Shown piece by piece: positions 30,700 through 42,792 of a stretch of 64,000 bases of DNA; positions within the stretch are counted from its first letter, which is position 1; every line of letters begins with the position of its first letter. The stretch is taken from assembly GCF_013523165.1 (NCBI RefSeq), contig NZ_JAAMQI010000006.1:169188-233187 (forward strand), in the 5' to 3' direction. The notes under the pieces are model-generated. The model had not been told where the DNA came from, did not search any database, and saw only the letters and a list, made by a program, of their open reading frames with translations. This DNA is from Pseudomonas entomophila (GTDB lineage Bacteria; Pseudomonadota; Gammaproteobacteria; Pseudomonadales; Pseudomonadaceae). The position numbers and the translations under genes are program-made.

Positions 30700-33502
30700 G
30701 TTCGCGGTAACCTTGAATGCCCTGGTCGAGGAAGGACTCGACCTTTTTGCCCACTACACCGCCGAGGCCCTTGAGCACGACTTGCAGGAAGACGCCGTGG
30801 TCGCCTTTCTCGTTCTGCGGGATCGCCTGGCTGTAATCGTCGTAGTCGATCCAGTACCGGTTGATCACGCGCAGTTTCCAGCAGCAGTTGTCGTACTCGA
30901 AACCACCGAAGGCTTCCAGGGTACGGTTGCGGTTGTAGTCGTGCTGCCAGCGTGCGATCGCGCTCCACTGCGGAACGATCGGCCAGATGACCGAGAAGTC
31001 ATGCTGCTGGATCTTGTAGTAGTCCTTGATGTAGTTCGCATCGCCCGGCTGACCATAGTCGCCGCCGCCCACTTTCCACTGACCGGTCAGCGAGTCGTAG
31101 GTGACCATGTCGTTGCGGTAGCGATAGCCGAGGTTGACCACCTTGTTCGGGTTGTCTTCCGGCTGGTAGTGGAACATCGCGCTGCCCGACTGGGTGCTGC
31201 GGCTGTCCGGATCCCAGTTGAAATCGGAGTTGAAGCGCCAGTCGCGGTTGAAGGCGTATTCGTATTCCAGCGCATAGGGCGAGACGTCCGACCTGGCGTT
31301 CTGACGATTACGATAATCGATGCCCGGCAGCTGGACCTTGCGGTCCTTGAAGTAGAGCGCCTGGCCGATGCTCACGCGTTGACGCTGGAAGCCGTTGTCT
31401 TCGATCCAGCGGCTGGTCACGCCCAGCGACAGCTTGTTCTCGTCACCGATGCGGTCGGTGCCGGCGAAGCGGTTGTCACGGAACAGCGACGCATAGCTGA
31501 AGGTGTTCTCCGTCGAGTCGAAGATCGGGATGTCCTTCTGGTCCTTGTACGGGACGTAGAGGTAGAACAGTCGCGGCTCGAGGGTCTGACGGTAGTTGGT
31601 GCCGAAGAACTGCGTGTTGCGGTCGAAGTACAGGCCGCTGTCCACGCTCAGGATCGGGACGCTGCGGCTGACCGAGCTGCTGTAGTTGCCATAGGCAGGA
31701 TCGTTAGCCTGCGTGATGGCGTCTTGCTTGCCTTGGCTGTCCAGGTCCAGATCGTACTGGGTATAAGCGTACTTGAGCTTGGGCGTGATGAACCCGTAGC
31801 TGGCTTCCATCGGCAGGCTGATGGCCGGTGCGACGTTCAGACGCGTACCGTTGGCCCGGGCGATACCCATGACGTTCTGGTCCAGACGCCGACCCGGAAT
31901 GCCCACGCTGGTGTCCGGATTTCCATCCTTGTCCAACACGAAATCGTTCTTCAGGTCACGCTCGAAGCGCACGGCCTCGGTCTCGTAGCTGAAGTCCAGA
32001 CCATTCGGATGGTACGGCAGCATGCCGTTGAAGGTAATCTGCGGCAGGCGATCGTACGGCGTGATCTGCGAGATGGTGGCCATCTCGTAGGCATGCAGGT
32101 TCAGGCGCGCGGTGTAGTTGTCGCCGCGCCAGGTGACGGCGCCTTGCTGGTCGAGGATGTCCTTGTCTTCGACGCCGATCTGGTCGGACTCCAGGTCCTG
32201 GAAGTAGAACGGGTCGCTGATGTCGGTGTAGTTCACCTCGGTCATCAGGCGATCGTTCAGGCCACCCTTGTGCTGCAGGTTGACCATCCAGCGCTGGTCC
32301 TTGTAATCGGTCTGGTCCTTGCGGTCGTCATCCCGATCATTGAGGTAGGCGCCACCGAGTTGGCCTTCGCTCGACTCGGTGAGGTAGCGGAACTCGCCTT
32401 CGACGAGCATGCCACGCTTGGTCATGTAGCGCGGGTACAACGTGGCATCGTAGTTCGGTGCCAGGTTGAAGTAGTACGGCGTGACCAGGGTGAAGCCGGT
32501 GTCGCTGCTGCTGCTGAACGACGGCGGCAGGAAGCCGGACTGGCGACGGTCATCGATCGGGAAGTAGATATACGGCGTGTAGAACACCGGAATATCCTTG
32601 ACCCGCAGGGTGACGTTGGTCGCGGTGCCGAAACCGGTGGCCGGGTTCAGCGTAATGTTGTTGCCCTTGAGCTGCCAGGCATTGCTGCCCGGTTCGCACG
32701 TGGTGTAGGTGCCGTCCTTCAGTCGGATGATGGCGTTCTCACCGCGCTTGGCGTACAGCGCACTGCCGCGGATGCGCGACTTGTGCATCACGTACTCGGC
32801 GTTGTCGACCTGGGCCTCGCCGGTGTCGAGCTGCACCTGGGCCTTGTCGCCGACCACCAGCGAGCCGTTGTCGCGCAGCTTGACGTTGCCCTTGAGCTCG
32901 CCGCGGTTCTCGGCCTGGTAGAGGTTGGCCTCGTCGGCCTGCAGCTGCATGCTGCCCTGACGCATGACCACGTCACCGGCCAGGGTGGCGATCTGCTGCT
33001 CCTGCTGGTAGCGGGAGACCTTGGCGTTCAGGTAGGTGGGCGATTCGTCCTTGGGCGTGCTGTCGTTCATGCCTGGACGGGTCGGCTCGATGTAGGCGCC
33101 ACCGCAGTAGGGGCCGGTCTCGGCCAGCTGGGCAGGCGTGAGCTTCTCGCGCGGGACCCAGTCGAGGTGACTGTAGTCTTCGCTGCGCGACGTCAGGCCA
33201 CGGCCCTTGCTCTCGGTGACCAGCACCGTCTTGGACGCCTCGTCGTCGGACGAGGATTGCCCGGCCTCGCTGTCGCGCGCGGCAGTGCCGGACGACAGGG
33301 CGGCACCCGTGTGCACGGGGCGCGGCGGCAGTGTGGCAGCCGGGGTCTTGGGGTTGCAGTCCCAGCCTCCAGAGGCGGACACTTGGCAGTCGAACTGCTC
33401 GGCAGCCACCACGTACGGCGCGGCCAGAGGTTGCAGCACCAGCAGGCTGCCAGTCACCAGCAACGGGAACTTTCTACGAAACGCGGGGGATTTCAATGCC
33501 AT
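30680..33502 (-). CDS. lptD: LPS-assembly outer-membrane protein LptD
   Basis: 940 residues: signal peptide (about 1-36), N-terminal beta-jellyroll/OstA region (about 140-300) and a large C-terminal beta-barrel. LptD with LptE inserts lipopolysaccharide into the outer leaflet. Segments such as [17 protein letters not shown] (here [22 protein letters not shown]) and [17 protein letters not shown] are typical. The start [19 protein letters not shown] begins a good signal peptide; 55 upstream in-frame codons lie in the divergent promoter region. It heads the lptD-surA-pdxA-rsmA-apaGH-glpE series. Confidence 0.97.
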   Translation of the reverse strand: MALKSPAFRRKFPLLVTGSLLVLQPLAAPYVVAAEQFDCQVSASGGWDCNPKTPAATLPPRPVHTGAALSSGTAARDSEAGQSSSDDEASKTVLVTESKGRGLTSRSEDYSHLDWVPREKLTPAQLAETGPYCGGAYIEPTRPGMNDSTPKDESPTYLNAKVSRYQQEQQIATLAGDVVMRQGSMQLQADEANLYQAENRGELKGNVKLRDNGSLVVGDKAQVQLDTGEAQVDNAEYVMHKSRIRGSALYAKRGENAIIRLKDGTYTTCEPGSNAWQLKGNNITLNPATGFGTATNVTLRVKDIPVFYTPYIYFPIDDRRQSGFLPPSFSSSSDTGFTLVTPYYFNLAPNYDATLYPRYMTKRGMLVEGEFRYLTESSEGQLGGAYLNDRDDDRKDQTDYKDQRWMVNLQHKGGLNDRLMTEVNYTDISDPFYFQDLESDQIGVEDKDILDQQGAVTWRGDNYTARLNLHAYEMATISQITPYDRLPQITFNGMLPYHPNGLDFSYETEAVRFERDLKNDFVLDKDGNPDTSVGIPGRRLDQNVMGIARANGTRLNVAPAISLPMEASYGFITPKLKYAYTQYDLDLDSQGKQDAITQANDPAYGNYSSSVSRSVPILSVDSGLYFDRNTQFFGTNYRQTLEPRLFYLYVPYKDQKDIPIFDSTENTFSYASLFRDNRFAGTDRIGDENKLSLGVTSRWIEDNGFQRQRVSIGQALYFKDRKVQLPGIDYRNRQNARSDVSPYALEYEYAFNRDWRFNSDFNWDPDSRSTQSGSAMFHYQPEDNPNKVVNLGYRYRNDMVTYDSLTGQWKVGGGDYGQPGDANYIKDYYKIQQHDFSVIWPIVPQWSAIARWQHDYNRNRTLEAFGGFEYDNCCWKLRVINRYWIDYDDYSQAIPQNEKGDHGVFLQVVLKGLGGVVGKKVESFLDQGIQGYREREDQAF

Positions 33503-33632
33503 CTTATTAGTCCGGGCTTCCTGCGTGCCATCTGCCCGCGTGTGGGGCCGCACGCCTCTCGATGGTCTGAAAAAGATGCTGGATAATAAAGCATGACCCG
33601 CTTGACGGCTAGGGCCGTCGGAGACCCACGTA

Positions 33633-35323
<1,691 letters not shown>

Positions 35324-35324
35324 G

Positions 35325-36092
35325 GTGTGGTGGCCAGGCACGCTGCTGGGCGCTGGGGCCGGGTTCGCCGTTGCCAGTATTCCCGGCGCCTTGCTCGGTG
35401 GGCTGCTGGGCCAGGTGCTCGATCGCCGCTGGCGGGTACAGGGCTGGGGCGATCTGCGTGAACGGCTGGCAGGTCGCTCCCGGCTGCAGGATGATGAATT
35501 GCTGTTCGTCCTGCTGGGGCGTCTGGCCAAGCAGGACGGTCGGGTCGGTGAGGTCCACATCCGTCAGGCGCGTGACGAAATGGCGCGGCTCGGCCTGGAC
35601 GAGCCGGGACGCCAGCGGGCGATCGCGGCCTTCAACCGCGGCAAGGCCGGCAAGGATCGCCTGAACCATCACCTGCGTCATCTGAGCAGCCAGGCCCATG
35701 CCGCCGAGGGCACGGTGCGCGCGTGCTGGCGCATGGTCTGGGCCGATGGCCAGGCCGGTCAACGGGAGCGAGCCCTGTTGCTGAACTGGGGCGGGACGCT
35801 TGGGTTGAGCCTGGCTCAGGTGCGGGCGCTGGGGCGCGATTATCAGCCACGAACCGTGACGCCGCCCCCTGCCGCCGGCCTGGAGTACAGGGCTGCGCTG
35901 CGGTTGCTGGGCGTTGCCGAGACGGCCAGCGCCCGGCAGGTCAAGCATGCCTACCGTCGGCTGCTGAGTCAGCACCATCCCGACAAGCTGACCGGCAGCG
36001 GTGCCAGCGAGGCCCAGGTGCGCCAGGCCACCGAGCGCACGCGCGAACTGCACCAGGCCTACGCGGTAATCAAATCGCGCCAGGCACACTGA
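35325..36092 (+). CDS. djlA: DjlA-like TerB/DnaJ-domain protein (GTG start)
   Basis: 255 residues. A hydrophobic glycine-rich N-terminus (GTLLGAGAGFAVASIPGALLGGLLGQ) probably anchors it in the inner membrane. A TerB-like domain follows (about 55-175), and the C-terminal J domain has the essential HPD in SQHHPDK, which stimulates DnaK. The start is GTG at 35325, one base after the murU stop codon. Overall layout matches DjlA co-chaperones. Confidence 0.9.
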   Translation: MWWPGTLLGAGAGFAVASIPGALLGGLLGQVLDRRWRVQGWGDLRERLAGRSRLQDDELLFVLLGRLAKQDGRVGEVHIRQARDEMARLGLDEPGRQRAIAAFNRGKAGKDRLNHHLRHLSSQAHAAEGTVRACWRMVWADGQAGQRERALLLNWGGTLGLSLAQVRALGRDYQPRTVTPPPAAGLEYRAALRLLGVAETASARQVKHAYRRLLSQHHPDKLTGSGASEAQVRQATERTRELHQAYAVIKSRQAH

Positions 36093-36107
36093 GCACGACT
36101 GCCTCGC

Positions 36108-37124
36108 TCAGCTCGCGCCATGCGGGCTGAGCCAGCCACGTATGCGGCGGAACAACTGTTCGTGCTCGACCGTCAGGTTGCCCGGCAAGGCGATCAGCAG
36201 CATCTGCCGGTAGGTGCTGTCCTTTTCACGCTGACTGATCTGCAGGCGTTGAGCCGCTGCGCGACGCGCCTGCTCGTCGGTGGCGTAGTACAGGTCCGCC
36301 GTCGGTATCTTGAGGGTCGGCACCAGGCTGTCCAGCCCATGTTCCACCCGTGCGGGCGTCTGCGGTGAGACCAGCACGAGCTTGGCGACCTGCGCGGGTT
36401 GTTTCTCGCTGACGTAACGCGCCGCCCAATAGGCGCCGCTGCCATGGCCGAGCAGGACCACGGTGCGGGCATTCTGCTGCTGGGCGAAGGCCACCGCCGC
36501 GTCGAGGCGGGCGAAAATCCGGGCGGCGTCCGCCGCATCGTTCTGGTCGCTGGCCTCGACCGCATCGGTGGCTTCGGCCACGTCCGCGTCGGGTGCCGTG
36601 GCCTGGGCGACATTGGCGTTGGCGTCGGCAGGTGTGTCCTTGGCCGGCGCGCTTTCGTCCTGGCCGGCGTCCTTGGCCGCGGCAGGCGACGGCTCCACGC
36701 GCGCCTGGGGCGCATCAGCCAGCAGGTCGGGCAGCGACAGGCTCAGGCTGTGCCAGCCGGCTTCGGGGAATTTCTGCCGCAAGGGCCCGACCGAGCGCGG
36801 CCAGTCGGGCGTCTCGCCAGCGCCCGGCACGAGGATCACCGCGCCCTTGGGATCGCCGGTGTTGGCCGGTTTCCACAGGGCCAGAAACCGTTCCTCGCCG
36901 GCTTCGAGCGTGTGCTGCTCGGCCTTGGGGACCTGACGTTCGAGCGCTGCGGCTTCTTCCTGGCTGCGCTCGAGCAGGGGCGGGCGCGTGGGGGCTGGCG
37001 CAGGTGGCGTGCTGGCCTCGGGCGCCGGGCTGGCCGCCGGCGCCGGATCGGCGGCCTGCGCGCCCAGGCCGAACAGTGAGGTCAGGCAGAGCACGCCGAG
37101 CGCAGTGCGGTAAAGTGTGGACAT
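36108..37124 (-). CDS. DUF3530 family protein, exported alpha/beta-hydrolase-like
   Basis: 338 residues with a signal peptide (about 1-24, ending AQA), followed by a Pro/Ala-rich linker (about 25-48). The core resembles an alpha/beta hydrolase: GAVILVPGAGETPDWP, and a possible nucleophile elbow VLLGHGSGAYWAARY in which Gly replaces part of the usual GxSxG (GHGSG keeps the Ser). A long Ala/Asp/Glu-rich low-complexity insert lies around 145-205. Substrate is unknown. It converges on djlA with a 15-base gap and is divergent from agtS. Confidence 0.88.
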   Translation of the reverse strand: MSTLYRTALGVLCLTSLFGLGAQAADPAPAASPAPEASTPPAPAPTRPPLLERSQEEAAALERQVPKAEQHTLEAGEERFLALWKPANTGDPKGAVILVPGAGETPDWPRSVGPLRQKFPEAGWHSLSLSLPDLLADAPQARVEPSPAAAKDAGQDESAPAKDTPADANANVAQATAPDADVAEATDAVEASDQNDAADAARIFARLDAAVAFAQQQNARTVVLLGHGSGAYWAARYVSEKQPAQVAKLVLVSPQTPARVEHGLDSLVPTLKIPTADLYYATDEQARRAAAQRLQISQREKDSTYRQMLLIALPGNLTVEHEQLFRRIRGWLSPHGAS

Positions 37125-37217
37125 GGCGCTTTCCCAGGCCAGAATGTTACCGCCAGCCTAATCGTATTTTCCACAGTCGGCCACGCCAAGGCCGATGCGC
37201 CAGGACGAACCAGACAG

Positions 37218-39617
37218 ATGAAGCGAATGCGTTGGCTGTGGATCGTGGGTGGGTGCCTGTTGCCGTGGCTGGTCGCCGCCACGACCGCGCCCCCGACGCC
37301 GGTCGCGTTGCAGCCTGCCGAGCAGCACTGGCTCGAGGCGCACCGTGACCTGCGTGTCGGGCTGGTGCTGCAGGCGCCCTATGCGCAATTCGACCGGCGC
37401 CTGCAGCAGCTCTATGGCGCCAACGTGGAACTGGTCGGCGGGTTGGCGCAGGCCTTGTCTCTCGACCTGACCTGGCGCCACTTTCCCGATCAGGCATCGC
37501 TCGAGCGTGCGCTTCAGGCCGGCGAGATCGACTTCGCGCCTGGACAGGTGCAGACGCCTGCGGGGCTGCGTCTGTGGCTGTTCTCCGACCCCTACATGCG
37601 GATCCCCCAGCGACTGATCGGGCTGCGGGGCGGGGCCGCCCAGGTCGACCTGGAGCGCCTGGGCCCCGATGCACGCGTGGCCGTGCGCATGCCGAGCGCC
37701 TTGGCCGATGCCCTGCGCACCACGTACCCAGGCCTCAACCTGCAAGGCGTGCCGGATGAGCGCGAGGCCCTGCAAGCCGTCGTCGGCGGACAGGCGAGCT
37801 ATGCGGTGCTGGACGAGGCGTACTTCGGCCGCCTGTCCCGCGAAGGCGAATTCACCGACCTCACGGTGCTGGGCGATGTCGGCCTGCCGCAGCTGTTGCG
37901 CCTGGGTTCGCGTCGCGACTGGCCGGTGCTGGCCGACATCCTCGAGCACGGGCTGCAAGCCATGCCCGCCAAGACCCTGGAGCGCCTGCATCACCGCTGG
38001 CTGCAGCCGCCAGCCTCCCCGGTCGGCGAGTCGACCGAGTTCTGGCGCAACCTGGCGTGCCTGTTCGGTTTGCTGGTGCTGGCCAGCCTGGCCACGCTGT
38101 CCTGGCAGCGGCGTCAGGTGCGTCAGGCCGAGCGTCAGGTGTCTGCGCTGCGTGACCAGTTGATCGAGCGCCAGGCCCGCGAAGAAGCCTTGCGCCTGAG
38201 CCAGTTCTCCATCGACCAGAACACCGTCGGCATCCTCTGGATCACCTGGGACAGCCGCATCCGCTATGCCAACCAGGCTGCCGACCGCATGCTCGGCTAC
38301 ACGGCGCAGTCATTGCTGGAGCGCACCTTGCGCGACCTGGACCCGGCGCTGGACATGGACCGCTGGCTGGCCTTGTGGAACCGGGCCCGTGCCGGCCGCG
38401 ATCAGGTCGAGCAGGTCGAGATCCAGTGCCGTGCAGCGGACGGCAGCCTGTTGCCGGTCGACCTGTCGCTGAGCTTCCTGCGCTTTCGCGACGCGGAGTA
38501 CCTGGTGGTGTTCATGACCGACGTCACCGAGCGCCGACGTTCCATCGAAGCCGTGCGCGAGAGCGAAGCACGGCTCAAGGGCATCGCTGGCAACGTGCCT
38601 GGGCTGGTGTTTCGCCTCGAGCGCGACCCCGCCGAAGGCGAGCTGGAGTTCCCCTACGTCAGCGAAGGCAGCGAAGCCCTGGTCGGCTACACGCCCGCCG
38701 CCATTCAGCAGCCTGGCATGGGCCTGCGAAACCTGGTGCATCCCGAGGACCGGGCCGACTATCATCGCGTGCAGGACCTGGCGCTGGCTCATGATCAGGA
38801 CTGGTCGTGGCAGGGACGCATCCTCACCCGCACCGGCGAGCAGCGCTGGGCCGACATCAAGGCCAGCAGCCGACGCCTGGACGATGGCCGGGTGGTCTGG
38901 GACGGGATCGTCTGGGACATCACCCAGGGCAAGCGTGCGGAGCTGGCCCTGGCACGCTCCCAGGAGCAGTTGCGCGACTTGTCGGCGCACCTGGAGAGCG
39001 TGCGGGAAGAAGAGAAGGCGCGCATCGCCCGTGAGGTGCACGACGAGCTCGGGCAGATGCTGACCGTGCTCAAGCTCGAGGTGTCGATGTGCGAGCTGGC
39101 CTACGCCGGGCTCGACCCTGGCCTGGGCGAGCGTCTGGAGACCATGAAGCGGCTGATCGCCCAGCTGTTTCAACTGGTGCGTGACGTGGCCTCGGCCTTG
39201 CGTCCGCCGATCCTGGATGCGGGCATCGCCTCGGCGATCGAGTGGCAGGCGCGACGTTTCGAGGCGCGCACGCAGATCCCGTGCCTGGTCCAGGTGCCCG
39301 ATCATCCCCCGGCCTTGAGCGATGCCAAGGCCACCGGCCTGTTCCGCATTCTCCAGGAGGCGCTGACCAACGTGATACGCCATGCTCAGGCCCATACGGT
39401 GCAGATCGGCCTGACCTGTCAGGACGAGCACCTGACCATGACCGTCACCGACGACGGGGCCGGGTTCGACCCGCTGTGCCCGCGTCCCACGTCCTTCGGG
39501 CTGGTCGGCATGCGCGAGCGCGTGCTGATGCTCGGTGGCAAGTTGACGCTGGACAGTGAACCGGGCGAGGGCACCAGCCTGAGCGTGACCATCCCCTTGC
39601 AGGAGAAACGACCGTGA
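37218..39617 (+). CDS. agtS: Sensor histidine kinase AgtS (periplasmic binding domain, two PAS, HisKA_3)
   Basis: 799 residues. Signal peptide (1-21), periplasmic SBP_bac_3-like sensor (about 32-265), transmembrane helix (about 277-296), PAS domains (about 325-440 and 450-580), HisKA_3 dimerisation domain with phospho-acceptor H608 in REVHDELGQ, and an ATPase domain with GAGFD and GLVGMRER. Synteny with P. aeruginosa PA0600-PA0606 suggests AgtS, which controls 5-aminovalerate/GABA uptake. It overlaps its response regulator by 4 bases. Confidence 0.88.
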   Translation: MKRMRWLWIVGGCLLPWLVAATTAPPTPVALQPAEQHWLEAHRDLRVGLVLQAPYAQFDRRLQQLYGANVELVGGLAQALSLDLTWRHFPDQASLERALQAGEIDFAPGQVQTPAGLRLWLFSDPYMRIPQRLIGLRGGAAQVDLERLGPDARVAVRMPSALADALRTTYPGLNLQGVPDEREALQAVVGGQASYAVLDEAYFGRLSREGEFTDLTVLGDVGLPQLLRLGSRRDWPVLADILEHGLQAMPAKTLERLHHRWLQPPASPVGESTEFWRNLACLFGLLVLASLATLSWQRRQVRQAERQVSALRDQLIERQAREEALRLSQFSIDQNTVGILWITWDSRIRYANQAADRMLGYTAQSLLERTLRDLDPALDMDRWLALWNRARAGRDQVEQVEIQCRAADGSLLPVDLSLSFLRFRDAEYLVVFMTDVTERRRSIEAVRESEARLKGIAGNVPGLVFRLERDPAEGELEFPYVSEGSEALVGYTPAAIQQPGMGLRNLVHPEDRADYHRVQDLALAHDQDWSWQGRILTRTGEQRWADIKASSRRLDDGRVVWDGIVWDITQGKRAELALARSQEQLRDLSAHLESVREEEKARIAREVHDELGQMLTVLKLEVSMCELAYAGLDPGLGERLETMKRLIAQLFQLVRDVASALRPPILDAGIASAIEWQARRFEARTQIPCLVQVPDHPPALSDAKATGLFRILQEALTNVIRHAQAHTVQIGLTCQDEHLTMTVTDDGAGFDPLCPRPTSFGLVGMRERVLMLGGKLTLDSEPGEGTSLSVTIPLQEKRP

Positions 39618-40243
39618 TCCGTGTAGTGGTGACCGAAGACCACACCATCGTCCGCGAGGGCATCAAGCAACTGATCGGCCTGGCCAAGGACATGCAGGTG
39701 GTGGGCGAGGCGGGGACGGTGGAACAGTTGCTCGAAACCTTGCGGCATACGCCCTGCGAGGTCGTCCTGCTGGACATCTCCATGCCTGGCAGCAGCGGCC
39801 TGGAGGCGATCCCCCGAGTCCGCGCGCGGGTGCCTGCGCCGGCGATCCTGATGCTGTCCATGCACGACGAGGCGCAGATGGCGGCCCGGGCACTCAAGGC
39901 CGGGGCGGCAGGCTACGCGACCAAGGACAGCGACCCGGCACTGTTGCTCACGGCCATTCGCCGCGTGGCTGGCGGCGGGCGCTACATCGATCCGGCCCTG
40001 GCCGACCGCATGGTGTTCGAAGTCGGCCTGACCGATGCCCGCCCCCTGCACACGCTGCTGTCGGAGCGCGAGTTCTCGGTCTTCGAGCGCTTGGCCCAAG
40101 GGGCCAACGTCAACGACATCGCCCATCAGCTGGCGCTCAGCAGCAAGACCATCAGCACCCACAAGGCGCGGCTGATGCAGAAGCTCAAGGTCCAGTCGCT
40201 GGCCGAGCTGGTGCGGTATGCCATGGAGCACCGGTTGCTGTAA
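39614..40243 (+). CDS. agtR: NarL-type response regulator AgtR (GTG start)
   Basis: 209 residues. The receiver domain has the acidic pair E8-D9, phospho-acceptor D54 (LLDISMP) and conserved K104. The C-terminal LuxR-type HTH is LSEREFSVFERLAQGANVNDIAHQLALSSKTISTHKARLMQKL. The GTG start overlaps the agtS stop (GTGA). It should activate the adjacent importer genes after phosphorylation by AgtS; that link is inferred from P. aeruginosa synteny. Confidence 0.9.
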   Translation: MIRVVVTEDHTIVREGIKQLIGLAKDMQVVGEAGTVEQLLETLRHTPCEVVLLDISMPGSSGLEAIPRVRARVPAPAILMLSMHDEAQMAARALKAGAAGYATKDSDPALLLTAIRRVAGGGRYIDPALADRMVFEVGLTDARPLHTLLSEREFSVFERLAQGANVNDIAHQLALSSKTISTHKARLMQKLKVQSLAELVRYAMEHRLL

Positions 40244-40269
40244 GCGCGCAGCGGCAGGCGGTAACCCCC

Positions 40270-40339
40270 GTGGGGCTGGCTTGCCAGCGATAGGGGTCCG
40301 GTCGGTCAGCGCCTGCACCGCCGGCAAGCCGGCTCCCAC
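40270..40339. repeat. Pair of inverted REP elements (GTGGGAGCCGGCTTGCCGGC type)
   Basis: GTGGGGCTGGCTTGCCAGC (40270-40288) and GCCGGCAAGCCGGCTCCCAC (40320-40339) are inverted copies of a REP family common in Pseudomonas. They follow agtR and may stop or stabilise its transcript. This family differs from the REP pair at 4783-4965. The rest of the 275-base gap should hold the agtA promoter. Confidence 0.85.
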
Positions 40340-40518
40340 TCACCCACGGGTGCCTGACGGATCTGTGCCGTGCGGGCCAGGGGCGAGTGGTGTAGGGCGA
40401 TCCCTACCCCCAGCCTTCCAACGGGATGATGGCAATCTCTCATTAGCCCCGATTTTCCTGACGTCCGGCCTTCTCTAGTCTGCGTACACGGCAGTCATTC
40501 CAACAAGAAGGTGCAGGT

Positions 40519-41643
40519 ATGAGCGAGGCGAGTTCGAGGGCCGCGAGCGGTGAGACGCTGGTCAGCTTCCGTGGTGTGCAGAAGAGCTACGACGGCGAGT
40601 CGTTGATCGTCAAAGACCTCAACCTGGAAATCCGCAAGGGCGAATTCCTCACCCTGCTCGGCCCCTCCGGCTCGGGCAAGACCACCAGCCTGATGATGCT
40701 GGCCGGTTTCGAGACCCCGACCGCTGGCGAAATCCAGCTCGCCGGGCGCTCGATCAACCATGTGCCGCCCCACAAGCGCGACATCGGCATGGTGTTCCAG
40801 AACTATGCCCTGTTCCCGCACATGACCGTGTCGGAAAACCTGGCGTTCCCGCTCAGCGTGCGCGGCATGGGCAAGGCCGAGCTCGACGAGCGGGTCAAGC
40901 GGGTGCTGGGCATGGTCCAGCTCGACACCTTCGCCAAACGCTACCCCGGCCAGCTGTCCGGCGGCCAGCAGCAGCGGGTGGCGCTGGCGCGGGCACTGGT
41001 GTTCGAACCGCAACTGGTGCTGATGGACGAGCCGCTCGGGGCGCTCGACAAGCAACTGCGCGAGCACATGCAGATGGAGATCAAGCACATCCACCAGCGC
41101 CTGGGCGTGACGGTGGTCTACGTGACCCATGACCAGGGCGAGGCCTTGACCATGTCCGACCGCGTGGCGGTGTTCCATCAGGGCGAGATCCAGCAGATCG
41201 CCGACCCGCGCACCCTGTACGAGGCGCCGAGCAACACCTTCGTGGCCAACTTCATCGGCGAGAACAATCGCCTGGGCGGCACCCTGGTTGCGCGCAATGG
41301 CGACCGCTGCCAGGTGCGCCTGGCACAAGGCGAGCAGGTCGAGGCCCTGGCGGTGAACGTCGGCCAGGTCGGCGAGTCGGTGACCGTATCGATCAGGCCG
41401 GAGCGCGTTCGCCTCGGTGGGCAGAGCGAGGCCAGCGTCAATCGGTTCTCGGGACGCGTGGCCGAATTCATCTACCTGGGCGATCACGTGCGCGTGCGAC
41501 TGGAGGTCTGCGGCAAGGCCGACTTCTTCGTCAAGCAGCCCATCGCCGAACTCGACCCGGCCTTGAGCGTGGGCGACGTCATCCCGTTGGGCTGGGCGGT
41601 GGAGCACGCCCGCGCGCTCGACCCGGTGACCGACATCCACTGA
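40519..41643 (+). CDS. agtA: ABC importer ATPase AgtA (PotA-like)
   Basis: 374 residues. Walker [10 protein letters not shown] (about 52-60), signature [15 protein letters not shown], Walker [14 protein letters not shown]-loop YVTHDQGEA, and a C-terminal TOBE_2 domain (about 285-370). It is of the polyamine/amino-acid PotA type. It energises the permeases encoded downstream. Assignment to 5-aminovalerate/GABA uptake is from synteny with P. aeruginosa agtABCD; polyamine transport is the alternative. Confidence 0.88.
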   Translation: MSEASSRAASGETLVSFRGVQKSYDGESLIVKDLNLEIRKGEFLTLLGPSGSGKTTSLMMLAGFETPTAGEIQLAGRSINHVPPHKRDIGMVFQNYALFPHMTVSENLAFPLSVRGMGKAELDERVKRVLGMVQLDTFAKRYPGQLSGGQQQRVALARALVFEPQLVLMDEPLGALDKQLREHMQMEIKHIHQRLGVTVVYVTHDQGEALTMSDRVAVFHQGEIQQIADPRTLYEAPSNTFVANFIGENNRLGGTLVARNGDRCQVRLAQGEQVEALAVNVGQVGESVTVSIRPERVRLGGQSEASVNRFSGRVAEFIYLGDHVRVRLEVCGKADFFVKQPIAELDPALSVGDVIPLGWAVEHARALDPVTDIH

Positions 41644-41685
41644 AAGACCTGCCTCACCCAACCCTGCACCGTGGAGAGAACAATA

Positions 41686-42720
41686 ATGCGCAAACAGTTG
41701 AAACTGACCGCCCTGACCCTTGGCCTGCTGGCCGCCGCCCACGCCTCGGCGGCCGACCTGACGGTGGTGTCGTTCGGCGGCGCGAACAAGGCCGCCCAGG
41801 TCAAGGCGTTCTACGAGCCGTGGGAAAAGGCCGGCAAGGGCAAGATCGTCGCGGGTGAGTACAACGGCGAGATGGCCAAGGTCAAAGCCATGGTCGACAC
41901 CAACAGCGTGTCGTGGAACTTGGTCGAGGTCGAGTCGCCGGAGCTGGCGCGCGGCTGCGACGAAGGCCTGTTCGAAGAACTCGACCCGGCCCTGTTCGGC
42001 GCCGAGAGCGACTACGTCAAAGGCGCCATCCAACCGTGCGGCGTCGGCTTCTTCGTCTGGTCGACGGTGCTGGCCTACAACGCCGACAAGCTCAAGAGCG
42101 CACCGACCAGCTGGGCGGATTTCTGGGACACCGAGAAATTCCCTGGCAAACGTGGCCTGCGCAAGGGCGCCAAGTACACCTTGGAGTTCGCCCTGATGGC
42201 CGACGGTGTGGCGCCGAAGGATGTCTACAGCGTGCTGGGCACCAAGGAAGGCCAGGACCGCGCCTTCAAGAAGCTCGACCAGCTCAAGGCCAACATCCAG
42301 TGGTGGGAGGCGGGCGCCCAGCCACCGCAGTACCTGGCCTCCGGTGACGTGGTGATGAGCTCGGCCTACAACGGGCGCATCGCCGCGGTGCAGAAAGACA
42401 GCAACCTCAAGGTGGTGTGGAACGGCGGCATCTATGACTTCGATGCCTGGGCCATTCCCAAGGGTGCGAAGAACCAGGAGCAGGCCAAGCAGTTCATCGC
42501 CTACTCGGTCCAGCCCGAGCAGCAGAAGATCTACTCCGAGAACATCGCCTACGGGCCGGCCAATGCCAAGGCCGTGAACCTGCTCTCCGACGCGATCAAG
42601 CAGGACATGCCGACCACGCCGCAGAACATCGCCAACCAGGTGCAGATCGACGTGGCGTTCTGGGCCGACAACAGCGAAGCCCTGGAGCAGCGCTTCAACG
42701 CCTGGGCTGCGAAGAAGTAA
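41686..42720 (+). CDS. agtB: Periplasmic solute-binding protein AgtB
   Basis: 344 residues with a signal peptide (1-22, cut after HASA). The mature protein starts DLTVVSFGGANKAAQ, like PotD/PotF-type binding proteins. The start MRKQLKLTALTLG follows GGAGAG; an upstream in-frame GTG is less likely. It captures the substrate for the AgtC/AgtD permease. Substrate by synteny is 5-aminovalerate and GABA. Confidence 0.87.
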   Translation: MRKQLKLTALTLGLLAAAHASAADLTVVSFGGANKAAQVKAFYEPWEKAGKGKIVAGEYNGEMAKVKAMVDTNSVSWNLVEVESPELARGCDEGLFEELDPALFGAESDYVKGAIQPCGVGFFVWSTVLAYNADKLKSAPTSWADFWDTEKFPGKRGLRKGAKYTLEFALMADGVAPKDVYSVLGTKEGQDRAFKKLDQLKANIQWWEAGAQPPQYLASGDVVMSSAYNGRIAAVQKDSNLKVVWNGGIYDFDAWAIPKGAKNQEQAKQFIAYSVQPEQQKIYSENIAYGPANAKAVNLLSDAIKQDMPTTPQNIANQVQIDVAFWADNSEALEQRFNAWAAKK

Positions 42721-42792
42721 GCCATACCGCAGGAGCGCGGGCCCGTGTCGCACGGGGCCGCGCCGCTCGCTTTTCTGATTTCGGAGTTCGCC

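Noticed and set aside
30647..33586. Plus-strand frame of 979 codons opposite lptD
   Set aside because: Antisense shadow of lptD; composition is Val/Ala-rich with no domain.
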